64,000 bases of DNA from Sequoia sempervirens (GCA_007258455.2 VDFB02187766.1:62001-126000), one strand, 5' to 3'. Positions 47,002 to 58,267 are shown, counted from the first letter of the stretch. Numbers and translations are program-made. The notes: a model not told the origin generated them from the sequence alone.

Positions 47002-47124
47002 ATGCATAGAAGAAGAAGAGACACACTAGGAAGGTTCCTCCCTGAAAACTTGTTTGTTGAACTACCATTTAACCCAGCTGACGAAGAACCTAAGGAAAAT
47101 CCATTTGCTCTGATATTCCAGTAA
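47002..47124 (+). CDS. leader ORF upstream of gag (G1)
   Basis: A 40-aa frame starts MHRRRRDTLGRFLP and is rich in Arg at the start and in acidic and Pro residues later. It ends in TAA seven bases before the gag ATG at 47131 and is in the same frame. Copy A has a homologous frame at 3223-3426, also in frame with its gag and also closed by TAA just before the gag ATG. The role is unknown. Options are a gag N-terminal extension made by stop readthrough, or a short peptide that limits gag translation. Confidence 0.6.
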   Translation: MHRRRRDTLGRFLPENLFVELPFNPADEEPKENPFALIFQ

Positions 47125-47130
47125 GCAAAT

Positions 47131-48663
47131 ATGGAAAATAATCCACCTAATCCACCTCCTACTTTTGAGTTTCCTATTGTTCCCCAGCGAGATACTGACA
47201 ATCTTAAAAATATTCCTTCTTCATTGCTTCCTAAGTTTTATGGCCTAGTCACGGAGGACCCAGAAAATTTTCTATTTGAGTTTGATGTCCTCTATCGCAG
47301 TTATGACTACACTTCAGATGCTCACAAACTGAAGTTGTTTCCTTCCACCTTGAAGGAGGGAGCTCTCAGATGGTTCATGAGTTTGGGAAGAGGTGTTGTT
47401 GATAGTTGGGCAGCCATGCAAACAAAATTCCTTGAGCAATATAAAGAATATTTTAAGAGTGCTAGTAAAGGTGATGACATATTCAGAATTCAGCAGAAGG
47501 AGGATGAAAGTCTTGAAGATTATATCTCAAGATTCTTGTTTTCCCTGAAAAGGAATTCAAACCATACTCTCAATGAAGACTCTCAGAAACTACTTTTTCT
47601 AAGGGGAATCAGTGATGCCTGTATAGATGACCTGGACTTGATGGGAAGAGGTGATATAACTCAATTGCCTTGGGATGATATCAAAAAAATATGTCTTAAC
47701 TACTCTCGAGCAATAGTTAAGAAAGGTCGAGGTCATCATGCTACAATGGGGAAGTCTTCTTGCAGTGGAGTTTCTCAGATGGAGATAACAAATTTGATGT
47801 CTGACTTCAAGCAGGATATTATTAATAATATGGCTACACAACTGGACACTATGCAAGCTCAGAAGAAACATGAGAAAGCCGAGGCAGTTTTGGCCGAGTT
47901 CTATCTACACTGTAGATAGAAGAAATGTGACTGCAAATGCAAGATGGTGGCTAATCTGGAAGCTAAGCAACTAGCTACTGACTTTAAGCCAGTCAAAGGT
48001 GATGATGATCAAATGTTCTTTGTTGTACAAAGGAGACCATGGGCTCAAAGATAAGGTATGCCTCAAGACCCTTTGACTTTTGGCAATCCTTATTCTAGCT
48101 ATAATAACCAATGGCAACCTACATATGGACCACCACCACCTTGGAATACATCTCAACCAAGTTGGCCTAATTATCAGACCCCGCAATGGAAATCTCCTCA
48201 AGGAGGTTGGCAGCAGTCACAAGGAAAATGGACCCCACACCCAAGTAATTGGCAACAAAATCCTCAATGGAGAGGTCCTCAGCAATGACAAAACTAGTCC
48301 CCTAGGTTCCTGCAACTTCCACAGCCACAACCATAGGCCCTCATGCCACCTCATGCAACAACTGCCACAAATACTGGCCCTCCAAAACAAATGCCTATGC
48401 CTGCCCAGTTGTTGCCAAATCCCAATAATAAGCAACAGTAGCAACCACAATAGCCTATGTATCTTGCTAAAGCCAACCAATATCAAACTTATGCCTTAAA
48501 CATTAATGATATTCATTTGAGGTCTGGAACCACTCTACCTGCTCCACAATCACCTTTAATTACTGAAATACCAGATTCTCCCCTTGAAGAATCTACTGCA
48601 CCTACTGTTCCTACTGAGCATATGCCTATAACTGATACGGTTTCTAAGGAGCCTATTTTGTAA
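47131..48663 (+). pseudogene. gag (G1)
   Basis: Starts MENNPPNPPPTFEFPIVPQ. The first 262 codons are open and cover the capsid-type domain: LPKFYGLVTEDPENFLFEFD near residue 34, LRWFMSLGRGVVDSW near 74, FLEQYKEYFK near 93, QQKEDESLEDYISRF near 112. A TAG at 47917 replaces the Gln seen in copy A within the Cys-rich CRxKKCDCKCK segment. Downstream is a Pro/Gln/Trp-rich tail (48058-48288, repeated NQWQP, WPNYQTPQW) and a Gln-rich stretch with several TAG stops, all in one frame to 48663. No frameshift occurs in gag. Confidence 0.9.
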
Positions 48664-49551
48664 AGTCAAGAAAAACCATATTTTCCTCAGAGGTTGCAAA
48701 GTACTGCATTTAAATCCATGGAAGAACCCACTTTTGACATTCTGGATCAGCTCAAGAATGTACAAATTCAAATCTCTTTATTTCAGGCCATTAAAGATGT
48801 TCCCATTTTTGGAAAAGCTATTAAAGAGGCCTGCTTGAAGAAGCCTGGATGGAAGAAAAATGATCCCCAAACAATTCATGTCTTAGGGAAATTGGCTGAT
48901 ATAATGTTGGGAAATGTAGTCATTCCAAAGTATATTGACCCTAGAAGTCCTGTAGTGCAAATACATATAAATGGCCAAATTGTAAAAATTGTTTTGATTG
49001 ACTTAGGTGCTGCCATTAATGTCATGACAAAGAATACTATGGAATCCTTGAAAATTCTAAACATTAGGTCTACACCTACAGTTCTGTAGCTTGTAGATAG
49101 CTCCACAGTTAAACCTGATGGAATGGTGGAAGATGTAATTGTCACTCTTGAATCTTGGGAGTATCCAGCTGATTTCACAATATTATCAGTTAAGGAAACT
49201 TTAGGAGGGTATCCAGTTATCCTAGGTAGTCCATGGTTAGCCACTGCTGATGCTTTTATAGGATGTCGTTATGGAGATATGACCATTTCTGATGGACAAT
49301 CCACAAAAAAATTAGCTTTGTATCCGCCTACTAGACCTCAACCAGATTTGTCCCAACCTGTTTGGCCAGATGTGGGGGAAGAAACTGAAGAAGCCAATTC
49401 ATTGGTTCAATTAATGATGCTTCAAAATGATCCATTCTCACAACTTCATAATGAGGATTCCTTGCTTTTTCAATTCTGTAGTTTAACTATGATACGAGTA
49501 GTTCATCTGATCCAAATAGTAGCCATCTACAATGTTTCCTGCATCAACTAA
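48664..49551 (+). pseudogene. aspartic protease region (G1)
   Basis: In frame with gag. 48694-49089 covers the linker (KDVPIFGKAIKEACLKKPGW) and the catalytic part VLIDLGAAINVM. After a TAG at 49087, frame 49123-49551 gives WEYPADFTILSVKETLGGYP and VILGSPWLATADAFIGC, the protease C-terminal half. The DLG active-site form is normal for Athila-type elements. The frame then drifts near 49480, where the polyprotein shifts into the RT frame. Confidence 0.87.
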
Positions 49552-49574
49552 ATTATGAGAGTTCGCTATCTAAA

Positions 49575-51090
49575 CTTCCTGTAATTTTTCATAACTTGCT
49601 TCCACAAGAGGTACTAACATCACCTGTAGATTCTATGAGTAATCTCACTAAGCAGATAGAATTGTCTCCAGGTGACTGTTTGAATATCAATAGCAAGCTG
49701 TCACAATCTCAACAGGTTGTCCTATTAAAAATGCTACAAGATCAGCATAAAGCTTTTGCATGGGAATATGGGGACATGCAAGGAATAGATTCTCGAATTT
49801 GTACTTACAGGATCTATATCAAAGAAGATTGTTTACCAGTTAGGTAGCCTCAAAGAAGAGTAAATCCAGCACTTAGAGAAATAGTTAAAAATGAGCTTCA
49901 AAAGTTGCTTGATGCTGGTTTTATTTACCCAATTTTTGGCAGTCAGTGGGTTTCTCCATTAGTTATTGTCCCTAAGAAAGGTGGAAAGTGGAGAGTGTGT
50001 GTCGATTACAGAGAGTTGAACACTGCCACTAAAAAAGATCACTTTCCACTACCGTTTATAGACCAAGTACTAGACTCACTGTCTAGCAAAAGATATTTTT
50101 CCTTTTTGGATGGTTACAGTGGGTACAATCAGATAAAAATTGCCCCTGAAGATCAAGATAAGACCACTTTTACCTATCCATGGGGAACATTTGCTTACTT
50201 GGTCTTGCCTTTTGGTCTATGCAATGCGCCATCAACATTTCAGAGAGCAGTAATTAGTATCTTTGCTAATATATCTCATGACTGTATGGAGATTTATATG
50301 GATGATTTCACCACCTATGGAGTCACATTTGAAGAAGCACTGGTGAATTTAGAAAAATTATTGAAAAGGTGCAAAGAGCAAAAATTTTCTCTAAACAGTG
50401 AAAAGTGTTTTCTAATGATGGAAGAAGGTATTGTTCTAGGCCATCATATTTCTAAGAATGGAATTCAGGTTGACCCTGCTAAAATTGAAGTTATTCTAAA
50501 TTTACAAACTCCTACAAAACAAAAGGATGTCAGAAGCTTCCTTGGCCATGTAGGGTATTATAGAAGGTTTATAAAATATTTCAGTAAAATTTCCAGTCCA
50601 CTTTATGCCTTAGTAACTAAGGATTCTCAATTCGAGTGGACAGAGGCCTATGAAAAATCTTTCTTGCAACTAAAGGACTTGCTTACTAAATGCCCTGTTC
50701 TTCAAGGTCCAAAATGGAATTTTCCTTTTCACATATATGCTGATGCCTCTAATTTTGGTATAGGGGCAGTCTTAAGTCAAAAATAAAATTCAATTGAGCA
50801 TGCTATCTATTTTATCAGCAAGAACCTTCAAGGTCCTGAGCTAAACTATACTGTTACAGAAAAGGAATTGCTCGCAGTAGTGTATGCTTTGAATAAATTT
50901 AGGCATTATGTCATAGGTTATCAGATATTCATCCACACTGACCATGCAACAATCAGGTATCTAATGAACAAACCTGCCATCTCTGATAGATGGGCAAGAT
51001 GGCTCCTGTTACAAGAATTTGACATTACAATCATTGATAAACCAGGAAGAGCTAATGTTGTGGCTAACTTTTTATCAAGACTTCAAATAG
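49575..51090 (+). pseudogene. reverse transcriptase and RNase H (G1)
   Basis: Frame 49596-49847 is the linker (LNINSKLSQ, AFAWEYGDM). After a TAG for Gln, 49905-50786 (293 aa) is RT: VSPLVIVPKKGGKWRVCVDY, KDHFPLPFIDQ, FPFG-type LPFGLCNAPSTFQR, catalytic EIYMDDFTTYG, and RSFLGHVGYYRRFIK in the thumb. RNase H begins FHIYADASNFGIGAVLSQ, breaks at TAA (CAA expected), and resumes at 50868 with TEKELLAVVYALNKFRHY and HTDHATIRYLM. The end motif reads VVANFLSRL where VADFLSRL is usual, so the last acidic residue is Asn. RT catalytic Asps are intact. Confidence 0.93.
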
Positions 51091-52502
51091 CTACACCTGC
51101 TGAACATGAGGTCATTGATGATAGGTTCCCAGATGAACACTTGTTTTCCATTGCTGCACATACTCCATGGTATGCATACATTGCCAATTATCTAGTAGCA
51201 AGCAGAATACTAGCTCACTTTTCTCAAAAAGAAAAGAAATTGTTAATAGAGAAAAGTTTTAACTTTTCATGGATTGCAAATTGTCTGTTTTATACTAGAC
51301 CTGATCAAGTGATGCGAAGATGTGTAAAAGAAGATGAGACTTATGATATCTTGCATGCTTGCCATGATGAACCATGTGGGGGACATTTTGCAGCAAAGAG
51401 AACATCAATGAAGGTTCTTACAATAGGATACTACTGGCCAACATTACACAAGGATGTTGTGGCCTATACAAGGAAATGTGACAGATGCCAACATATGGGA
51501 AGACCAACCAAGTCAAATGAAATGCCACTATATCCATAGGTAATAGTCATCCCTTTTGATAAGTAGGGAATGGATTTTGTGGGACCAATTAATCCACCAT
51601 CAAATGGCAAGTCATACATTCTAGTTTGCACGGATTATGTAACAAAGTGGGTTGAGGTAAAAGCTATGACTCATGCTCGAGATAACAAGGTTGCTGAATT
51701 TCTGTATGAATAAATTTTCACTAGATTTAGAGTTCCTAGAGAACTTGTAACTGATCAGGGAGCTCAGTTCACATCCAATTTGATCATTGCATTAATGAAT
51801 GACTATAAAATCAAACATAGGAAGTCTAGCCCCTATCACCCTCAAGCCAATGGTTAGGTGAAGGTTACAAACAGGGAAATTGAGGCGATCCTAACAAAGA
51901 CAGTGCAGCTCCATAGAAAAGATTAGAGCAATAGACTTCCTGAAGTAGTCTGAGCCTACAGAATTACAATGGAAGACAACAACTGGGTTTACACCTTTTG
52001 AGCTGCTTTATGGGAAAACAACAATGTTGCCCATAGAATTTGAGCACAAAACTTTGAGGACAGCTCTTGAACTCAATATGGAAATATCTGAAGCATAGAA
52101 GGAACGTCTCCTGTAGCTAAATGCTTTGGAAAAAATGAGAAAAGCTGCCCTGCAGCATACAAAAGCGGTCCAACAGCAAAGGAAGAAATTGCACGATCAA
52201 CACATCAAAACCAAACAATTTTCTGTTGGTGATTGGGCTCTGTTATATGATTTCGATATCAAGAAAACCAAGGTAAGTTTACAACACGCTGGCTTGGTCC
52301 CTATGAAGTTGAGAATGTGTTCGACAATGGAGCTGTACAGCTGGCGACAATTGATCTAGTCCATTTCAAATTGCTAGTTAATGGCCACCAACTGCAGTTA
52401 TATCATAAACTGACATCAAAGGAAGAGTTCCTAAAAAAGTTTGATCCGATCGGTCCTCCTGTAGCAAAAGGCTTAGGCCTTTTTCCTGCAGCGTCTCTTT
52501 AA
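51091..52502 (+). pseudogene. integrase (G1)
   Basis: HHCC zinc domain: HACHDEPCGGHF and later CDRCQHMGR, within the open stretch ending at 51539. The DDE core follows with stops: GMDFVGPI, VTDQGAQFTS, then HPQANG followed by TAG and the glutamate-bearing NREIEAIL. All three acidic residues are readable. Trp codons in KDWSNRLPEVVWAY-type sequence are stops. The C-terminal part (52126-52359) has VGDWALLYDFDIKK and then a one-base loss near 52273 that throws the GPY/F motif (WLGPYEVENVFDNGAVQL) into another frame. Integrase would insert cDNA; this copy cannot. Confidence 0.9.
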
Positions 52503-53108
52503 GTGTTGTGTTGACCGCCCATAATAAAGTTTTCTTTTAAAGAAAACCACTTTTCTCTGTATCTTTCCATCCATCACATCATTCATTTCTTTATCTGCCA
52601 CGTTATCCATCTCACCACTTCGCCTCATTCATGCATTCAATCCTGCAGCTATCATTTCATGATACATTGTTGTCCTTTGCGGCGTTTCTGAGAACTGCAT
52701 TCAAGGTACGTGAAATCTTTTCATTATCGCATATTTTATTCTTTCTGTCTATTCATTAATCGTAATGTATACATCAACCGTAATTGCATGCTTTAATCCT
52801 ATCACCTTGCACATGTGAGGATACATGTCAAATGCTAAGTAGGGGGCAGGGGTATTCTAATTTCAAATTTTCCTGTGCCAAATCTACGTTTTCCAAAAAT
52901 AGTTATGATCTTGTACTTTCTAAAATTATGATTGTGAAGCCATATCCTGAGAACAAGTTAACTACTTAGTTTAAGTAGTTATTAAAACTATTTTATGCAA
53001 AACTCTAGTTGTTATTCTTGGTAAGGAAAAAGAAAGTGTAGTAATGAAGAAGAGTCTTTTTCAAGCTTTCAGCATCAGTCTAAGTTTTTGTTTTAAGGAT
53101 TTTTAATT
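52503..53108 (+). other. spacer between pol and the env-position ORF (G1), with a second polypurine tract
   Basis: No coding frame. TAAGTAGGGGGCAG at 52836-52849 is identical to the 14 bases at the true polypurine tract (55629-55642). A TTTTGTTTTAAG sequence ends at 53097 just before the next ATG and could act as a splice acceptor. Confidence 0.65.
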
Positions 53109-55631
53109 ATGGGTGGCCAACTGGTGAGGCACGAGCCTGCAGCTCATGATGCGTTGATACATGATCCTTAGTTAATGCAAGCATTTGCCAACTATGGATG
53201 GTTAAATTATTTCTTGAGAATTGATTCTTTTGATGAAGAGGCTGCAGGCAAATTTTTAAGAACATTTTCAGAGAATGAGGCTACGATATGGGGCTTGACA
53301 GTGGCTGTGACAGAGGAAAGAATTTTAGAGGTCACTGGATTACCGGGAGTTCGTGAAAATTTTCCTGTTGGAAGGGATGCTGTCTCTGCTAGGGCAGAGT
53401 TTACCCTACCAGTTGATGGGCCTTTGGAAATTTCAAAGCAAGGGTGCAAAAGAACGTCCCTGCCTTATCCATACTCTGAGTATGCCATCTTTGTTATCAG
53501 GTATTTAACTTGTGAAGGGCACTTCTCTTACCTACATTCATATCATTTCAAATTGTTAAGTCATATGAGACATGGACAGGTAGTGAATATTCCAAACTTT
53601 TTGTTGAATCTTTTGCAAAGTAGTGCACATGAAACCCAAATGGGTAAACAAAACTATGTCACCCATCATGCCCTAATAAAACTTTTGGCTAAGCGATCTT
53701 TAAGGGATGTTTCACCTCTTTCCTAGAATGAGTTTGTTGCCTGAAAAGGTCTTCAATCACCTGAACCTCCTAGTGTATTACCCGCACAACCTAGAAGAAA
53801 AAAAATGAGAATTGAGTCCTCAAGTACTGAAATAGAGCAAGAATCCGCTGCTCCTGTAGTGCCCACTCTTGCAGCTTCCATACCGACGTCCTCTATCGGT
53901 GTGCAAACAAGGTCTACCGCTAGAAGAGAAAAAGGAAAGACAATTGTAGGTGAGTCATCCGGGGTAGGGCAGACTCCTGAGTCGGACCCACATACTCAAA
54001 GACAAAATTTTTTTGTCTCATCCTCTCCTGCAAAGTCTTCCCCTGTTTTTGTCTCTCCTGCAGCAACACCCGTTAATACTCCAATTTCAATTTCTTCTTC
54101 CCCTGCTAAGTCTAGATCTTCAAGACCAACTAGGAAGAGGACTGCTAAGGAAGCATCCTTTGCTGCTGCTCCTTCTACAAAACTACCAAGAAGAAGTTCA
54201 TTGAGAAAACAGTCTAAGCCTGCTACAACCTTTGTTCAAACAGAATTTGTCATAATATGGGAGGACTCTACTGAGTTAGGTCATGATAACTCCCTGGAAA
54301 TATCTGCAAATGTTCCACAAAGCTCCTCTACTATTCCTAAGGCAGCACAACCCAGTAATGTTAATAGAGGGAAAATTCTGAGTTTGAATGACTTGGCCTG
54401 TGCAGCTGAGAAAATTTCTGAGGAAGAACAAGGCTTCATCTTGCAGGAAGAGGATTTTATCCTACAGCAAGAAGAAGGTGTGCCTGAACTACCTGAAATA
54501 CTTTGTGATAATCCATTTCCTACTAAAGTTTGCACATATTTAGTTTTGTATAAAAGACCTTTACTGATTGCATACTTGGAATTTCTAAGAATTAAGAAGA
54601 CGCCTATGTCATTCCACACTTTATGTTTTCGCCATTTTGCCAAAACTGAAGTCCAACAAAGTTTGTGGGATGAGGAAAAGAAAAAGTTGCAAAGAGAAAT
54701 TGAAAGGAAAAAGCAAGAAATTCAAGATATGCAGACAAAGATGAATAAAATGATGAAAATAGCTGGACAAATAATGGAGTGTAGGCCGCCACCCAAAGTA
54801 TATGCAATGTGCCTCAAAGAGCAATTTCTTTGGTTCAAATTAATGAGGATCTCCAGAAATTTGGATCCTAATATTGAAACAGCTAAAGAATTCTATGATG
54901 CTTATGAAGTGGCCCCTAATTGGTTGAAAAACTCCATGTGTGAACTTTATTTACATGGTTATTTAATTCCTGTAGAAACTGAATGGAACCCCCTTCTTTA
55001 TATAGGTGATATTCATCTAAGAGCACTTATGTCTTGGGCTGCAAATGAGATCAATTATGGAGGACAATTGGAAACATATGAAGAAGCAGAAAAAGATGAA
55101 CCTATTCTTTTAAGAGCCGAGAGTTCAGACCCATGCACAGTTTTAAGAACCTGGTTTAATGTTACTTATGGACGGAATCATGTTGAGGAAAGAAAGAAAA
55201 TTTTTGATATCAGAAAATAGGTATACAATGAGTTCAAAGAACAAAAATATACATTTTGGAAACTTGCCTCTTCCAGAATTGAGGCAAGGTGGGAGAAATT
55301 GACAGTTGGTCTAAGGAGGACAGAGCCTCACAGCCCATTAAACTTCACAACAACACTCAAGAGATCAGAAAAGTACATGTAACTAGGTTTGCAAAGCAGA
55401 TTTGAATTATGGATGCCACTGACCTTCCAACCTCCAGTTTTAATGTGGCTGTTCTATTCTCACCAAGCCAAGGAAATCAATGCAGAAATAGAGAACCGCA
55501 GATATGAAAGATGGGAGTTTACCATAGGCTTTTACTTCAAATATGGAACTTCGCTGCAAGGTCATACTACTCCAACAAATTTTAGGGAAATAACAAGAAA
55601 AGTCAATGCTGGAGGACCAACATTATCATAA
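53109..55631 (+). pseudogene. env-position ORF of G1 (third ORF)
   Basis: One continuous frame of 841 codons from ATG at 53109 (MGGQLVRHEPAAHD) to TAA at 55629, broken by five stops (53169, 53724, 53742, 55218, 55380) and no frameshift. N-terminal part: FLRTFSENEATIWGLTVAVT and ILEVTGLPGVRENFPVGRD, similar in style to the globular domain of plant retrotransposon ORFs outside gag-pol (recall, not tested). Middle: a Ser/Pro/Lys-rich region (SSSPAKSRSSRPTRKRTAK) that could be a nuclear signal. Then a strong coiled coil (KKKLQREIERKKQEIQDMQT). C-terminal part is Trp-rich. No signal peptide or transmembrane helix is evident, so a true envelope role is doubtful. Confidence 0.75.
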
Positions 55632-55644
55632 GTAGGGGGCAGAA
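55629..55644 (+). other. polypurine tract of G1
   Basis: TAAGTAGGGGGCAGAA directly precedes the 3' LTR and overlaps the TAA stop of the env-position ORF. Confidence 0.85.
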
Positions 55645-56827
55645 TGATGAGCCTTAAATATGCTCATAGTTTGAAATTTCGATACTCTTACTTTTATTAT
55701 TAATAGTTGTTTAAATCTGTTGATTAAAGACTTTTCGGGTAGTATCTTGTAGCAATGAATTCCATATTCCTGCAGCCTGATAACTTCATTAATTACCTTT
55801 TTGACCGCCCGCATAGCTGATGTATGCTTATGATTTTGGATAATGAAATAGGATTAACATGTGATTAATGAATAAATGATGTGTCACTTGTGTGTATGCT
55901 TTCCTTCGCCTCTGTTATTTATTGCAGGATTGTTGGAGGGAGCTGAAGCTGATCTAGTGCAAGGAATCTTGGCTCTGTTGAAGAAGTCGTTCCAGAAATA
56001 ACTCTTTGACCGAATCTTTGGGAAGAAACTCAACGATCCTTCGATCTAGGGAGTGTGTAATGCTGTATTTTCTCTGGGTCATGTCGAATAGATAGACTTT
56101 CATTTATGAATGTCTATTCCACGGATTCAGAATGTATTCATGATTATGACTCCCTTTGTTAATTAGTTAGTTGTTCTTTTCCATTTAAATAACCGTTCCT
56201 CCTACGTGAGTGAACGAGGATGAAACAATATGTGTTGAATAAGCAATAGAGTTCTATGTCAAGTTTTATTTTTCAAATAGAGTAGTCGATGTATCCTAGT
56301 TCTAAATATGAATAAAATTTGATGAAGCTTTGAGTCAACTTCTTGTGTAATCTAAGTTGATGCTTGCTAAGGGGGCCCACTTAGTAAGTATTCTGTAGCA
56401 AGTTGTTGTAGTTAACTATTCATTTCATGTCGATTACTAGTTAGAATCTATTTCTGTAGATTTCAACACAAACTCAGCTTTGTATTGTTCCTACAGCATC
56501 GAGAATCCATCCCTGTGTCTGTTCCTGCAGCATAAAGCCAGTTCACAGTTTGTCCTTTAATAATAGCTGTTATGATTTCTATTTTAGCCGAGTTGTGTTT
56601 GAGTTAAAAAGCTTTACGTTGTATTACTTTTAAGCATTTATTTTCTGTAGATGGTGACTAGAAACTAGTTCTTAGTGCACATACTGTGCTGCTCCATTTC
56701 AAGTATACGTTCCCTGGTTTGATAAAATAAATGAACAACCATGAGAAGATGTTAGTCGCCTGCTGGAATGTCAAATTCTGAGGTTTAGTTCTACTATGAC
56801 TTTTATATCCTTTTGTGGTCGTGACCA
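55645..56827 (+). repeat. 3' LTR of G1
   Basis: TGATGAGCC...GTGACCA, same length as the 5' LTR and aligned without gaps. Confidence 0.95.
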
Positions 56828-56832
56828 GGAAG
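56828..56832. repeat. target site duplication GGAAG of G1, right
   Basis: Matches 45690-45694. Copia-2 sequence resumes with TAACATGG. Confidence 0.85.
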
Positions 56833-56841
56833 TAACATGGT

Positions 56842-57115
56842 TTAATTGGTAGAGGCTAAGAAGCCCATATACTTTGAACACCATCTGAACTTCTTTGTGC
56901 TTACTGTTTTTGTCAATGCATTGGCAACATTTGTGAGGGTGTAAACCTTCTCCAACTTCACCTTTCCATCTTCGACCATATCACAAACAAAATGAAATTG
57001 AACATCAATGTGCTTTGTTATTTCATGCAAAGTAGGATTATTTTCCAAGAAAATAACACTCTAACTATCATAATAGATACATCAAGCCTAACATCTAGAA
57101 GCATGAGTAGCTACC
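56842..57115 (-). pseudogene. copia RNase H C-terminal end (copia-2)
   Basis: Frame 56842-57048 ends a copia RNase H: NPTLHEITKHIDVQFHFVCD, then MVEDGKVKLEKVYTLTNVANALTKTVSTKKF. It matches copia-1 (HARMKHLDVQYHLL; DMVEDGKVSLEKVDT-type tail). Nucleotides 57049-57115 continue upstream with a small deletion and the phrase GCATGAGTAGCT, also in copia-1 near 9325-9340. The rest is cut off by the family-2 LTR at 57116. With the LTR at 45181-45654 it makes one element split by G1. Confidence 0.85.
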
Positions 57116-57557
57116 TGTACCATAGAAAAATGGATCATTGATATTTTCATGGTTATTTAGGTCTTTTTCCTATGATGTTGGGTTCATTTTTCTTTGATTT
57201 AATGTTGCAATGTAACTTAAACATTCACATTAGGTCCTAAATATTCAAATTATGATGTCTTTTGAAGGTGTTGTGAAGTGTTGTAACACATTTCTACACA
57301 TTTCTAGACTCTTCTTATTATAATTTACCTAAATATCACCTTTTTATTCCTTATCAAGTCTTATTTTAAAGTGTTGTAAAGTTTTGTAACAAGATTACTT
57401 GATTTTCTAGGCTTTTCATCACTAATTACACCTTTCTTATGCTTTTTTTGACCCCTTTATGCACTTATAGGCCTTAATTTAGTGTATTTTTTAATATAAA
57501 CCTGAAAACAACATTAAATGTAACTTAATTTCCAAAACTCACTTACAAGCCTAAAGT

Positions 57558-57590
57558 GGGACCCATTCACCATGGGTGGTGAATAAGTCC
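57558..57590. repeat. family-2 palindrome, copy 5
   Basis: Arms GGACCCATTCACC and GGTGAATAAGTCC around ATGG. It lies upstream of the TATA box. Confidence 0.75.
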
Positions 57591-57700
57591 CTCTTGGCTC
57601 AAAATTCAAAATAATTCAAATTTCCTTTTAGTTTTTTATTCTTAAATGCCTTATGTCAGCCCGTGATGTTGTATTATTGGGTAATTAGGGCATAAGTGTG

Positions 57701-57708
57701 TATAAATA
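57701..57708 (+). promoter_or_regulatory. TATA box, first tandem LTR
   Basis: TATAAATA after GGGCATAAGTGTG, a context kept in the second LTR 1512 bp away. Confidence 0.65.
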
Positions 57709-58233
57709 AGTGTTTTTCCATCCATTTTAACCCCCATTCATCAAGTTCACTATTTCATTAGCTCATTCAAGGATTCAATCTCAAGCACTTTGCATCATTC
57801 AATCAAGAAAATATCAAGTATCTTGGAGCATCCATTGATATATCTTCAGACTTCAACAACAAGGTTCTGGTGAGTTAAGGACACTTGCATGTTGTATATT
57901 CATCATTCCTTTCTTGTTTCCATTTCATTTCTTTATCAAGGGCTTAATTACCAAAGTAGGGTTTGACCAAGGCAAACCCCTATATTCTAACCCTCAACCA
58001 TTTCCCCCCTCTTTGAATGTGTGTTTTTAGGTATTGTAGGAATATTTGATAGAGAAATAGGTGTTGGAAAGTGTTCAACAAGTAATAAAAGTGTTTCAAT
58101 TTAACAAAACCCTAATTCAAGCTTGGAGAAGACTTTCTATTCGTTTTCTATAGATTTGACTCTATCAACCTAATAAGAAGACAAGTGTAGATCTGGGCCC
58201 ACAAACTTGATTCTTGAATTTGTAGATTTTTGG

Positions 58234-58267
58234 AGGACTGATTCTCAATCAGTGGAAAATGAGTCCC
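58234..58267. repeat. family-2 palindrome, copy 6
   Basis: Arms GGACTGATTCTC and GGAAAATGAGTCC, the most worn arm pairing. Confidence 0.55.

Larger units (their letters stand above)
45695..56827 (+). mobile_element. complete Athila-like Ty3/gypsy element G1
   Basis: Full structure: 1183-bp LTRs at 45695-46877 and 55645-56827, tRNA-Asp-type primer site, leader ORF, gag, protease, RT, RNase H, integrase, an 841-codon frame in the env position, polypurine tract, and 5-bp target duplication GGAAG. The LTRs align without gaps; a hand count gives about 54 differences (roughly 4.6%), mainly transitions. It interrupts copia-2 between its RNase H end and polypurine tract. Coding regions carry more than twenty stops and at least three frameshifts, so it is inactive. 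Confidence 0.93.

Noticed and set aside
53109..55631. Calling the third ORF of G1 a true envelope gene
   Set aside because: No signal peptide, transmembrane helix or fusion peptide is visible; only its position is envelope-like.
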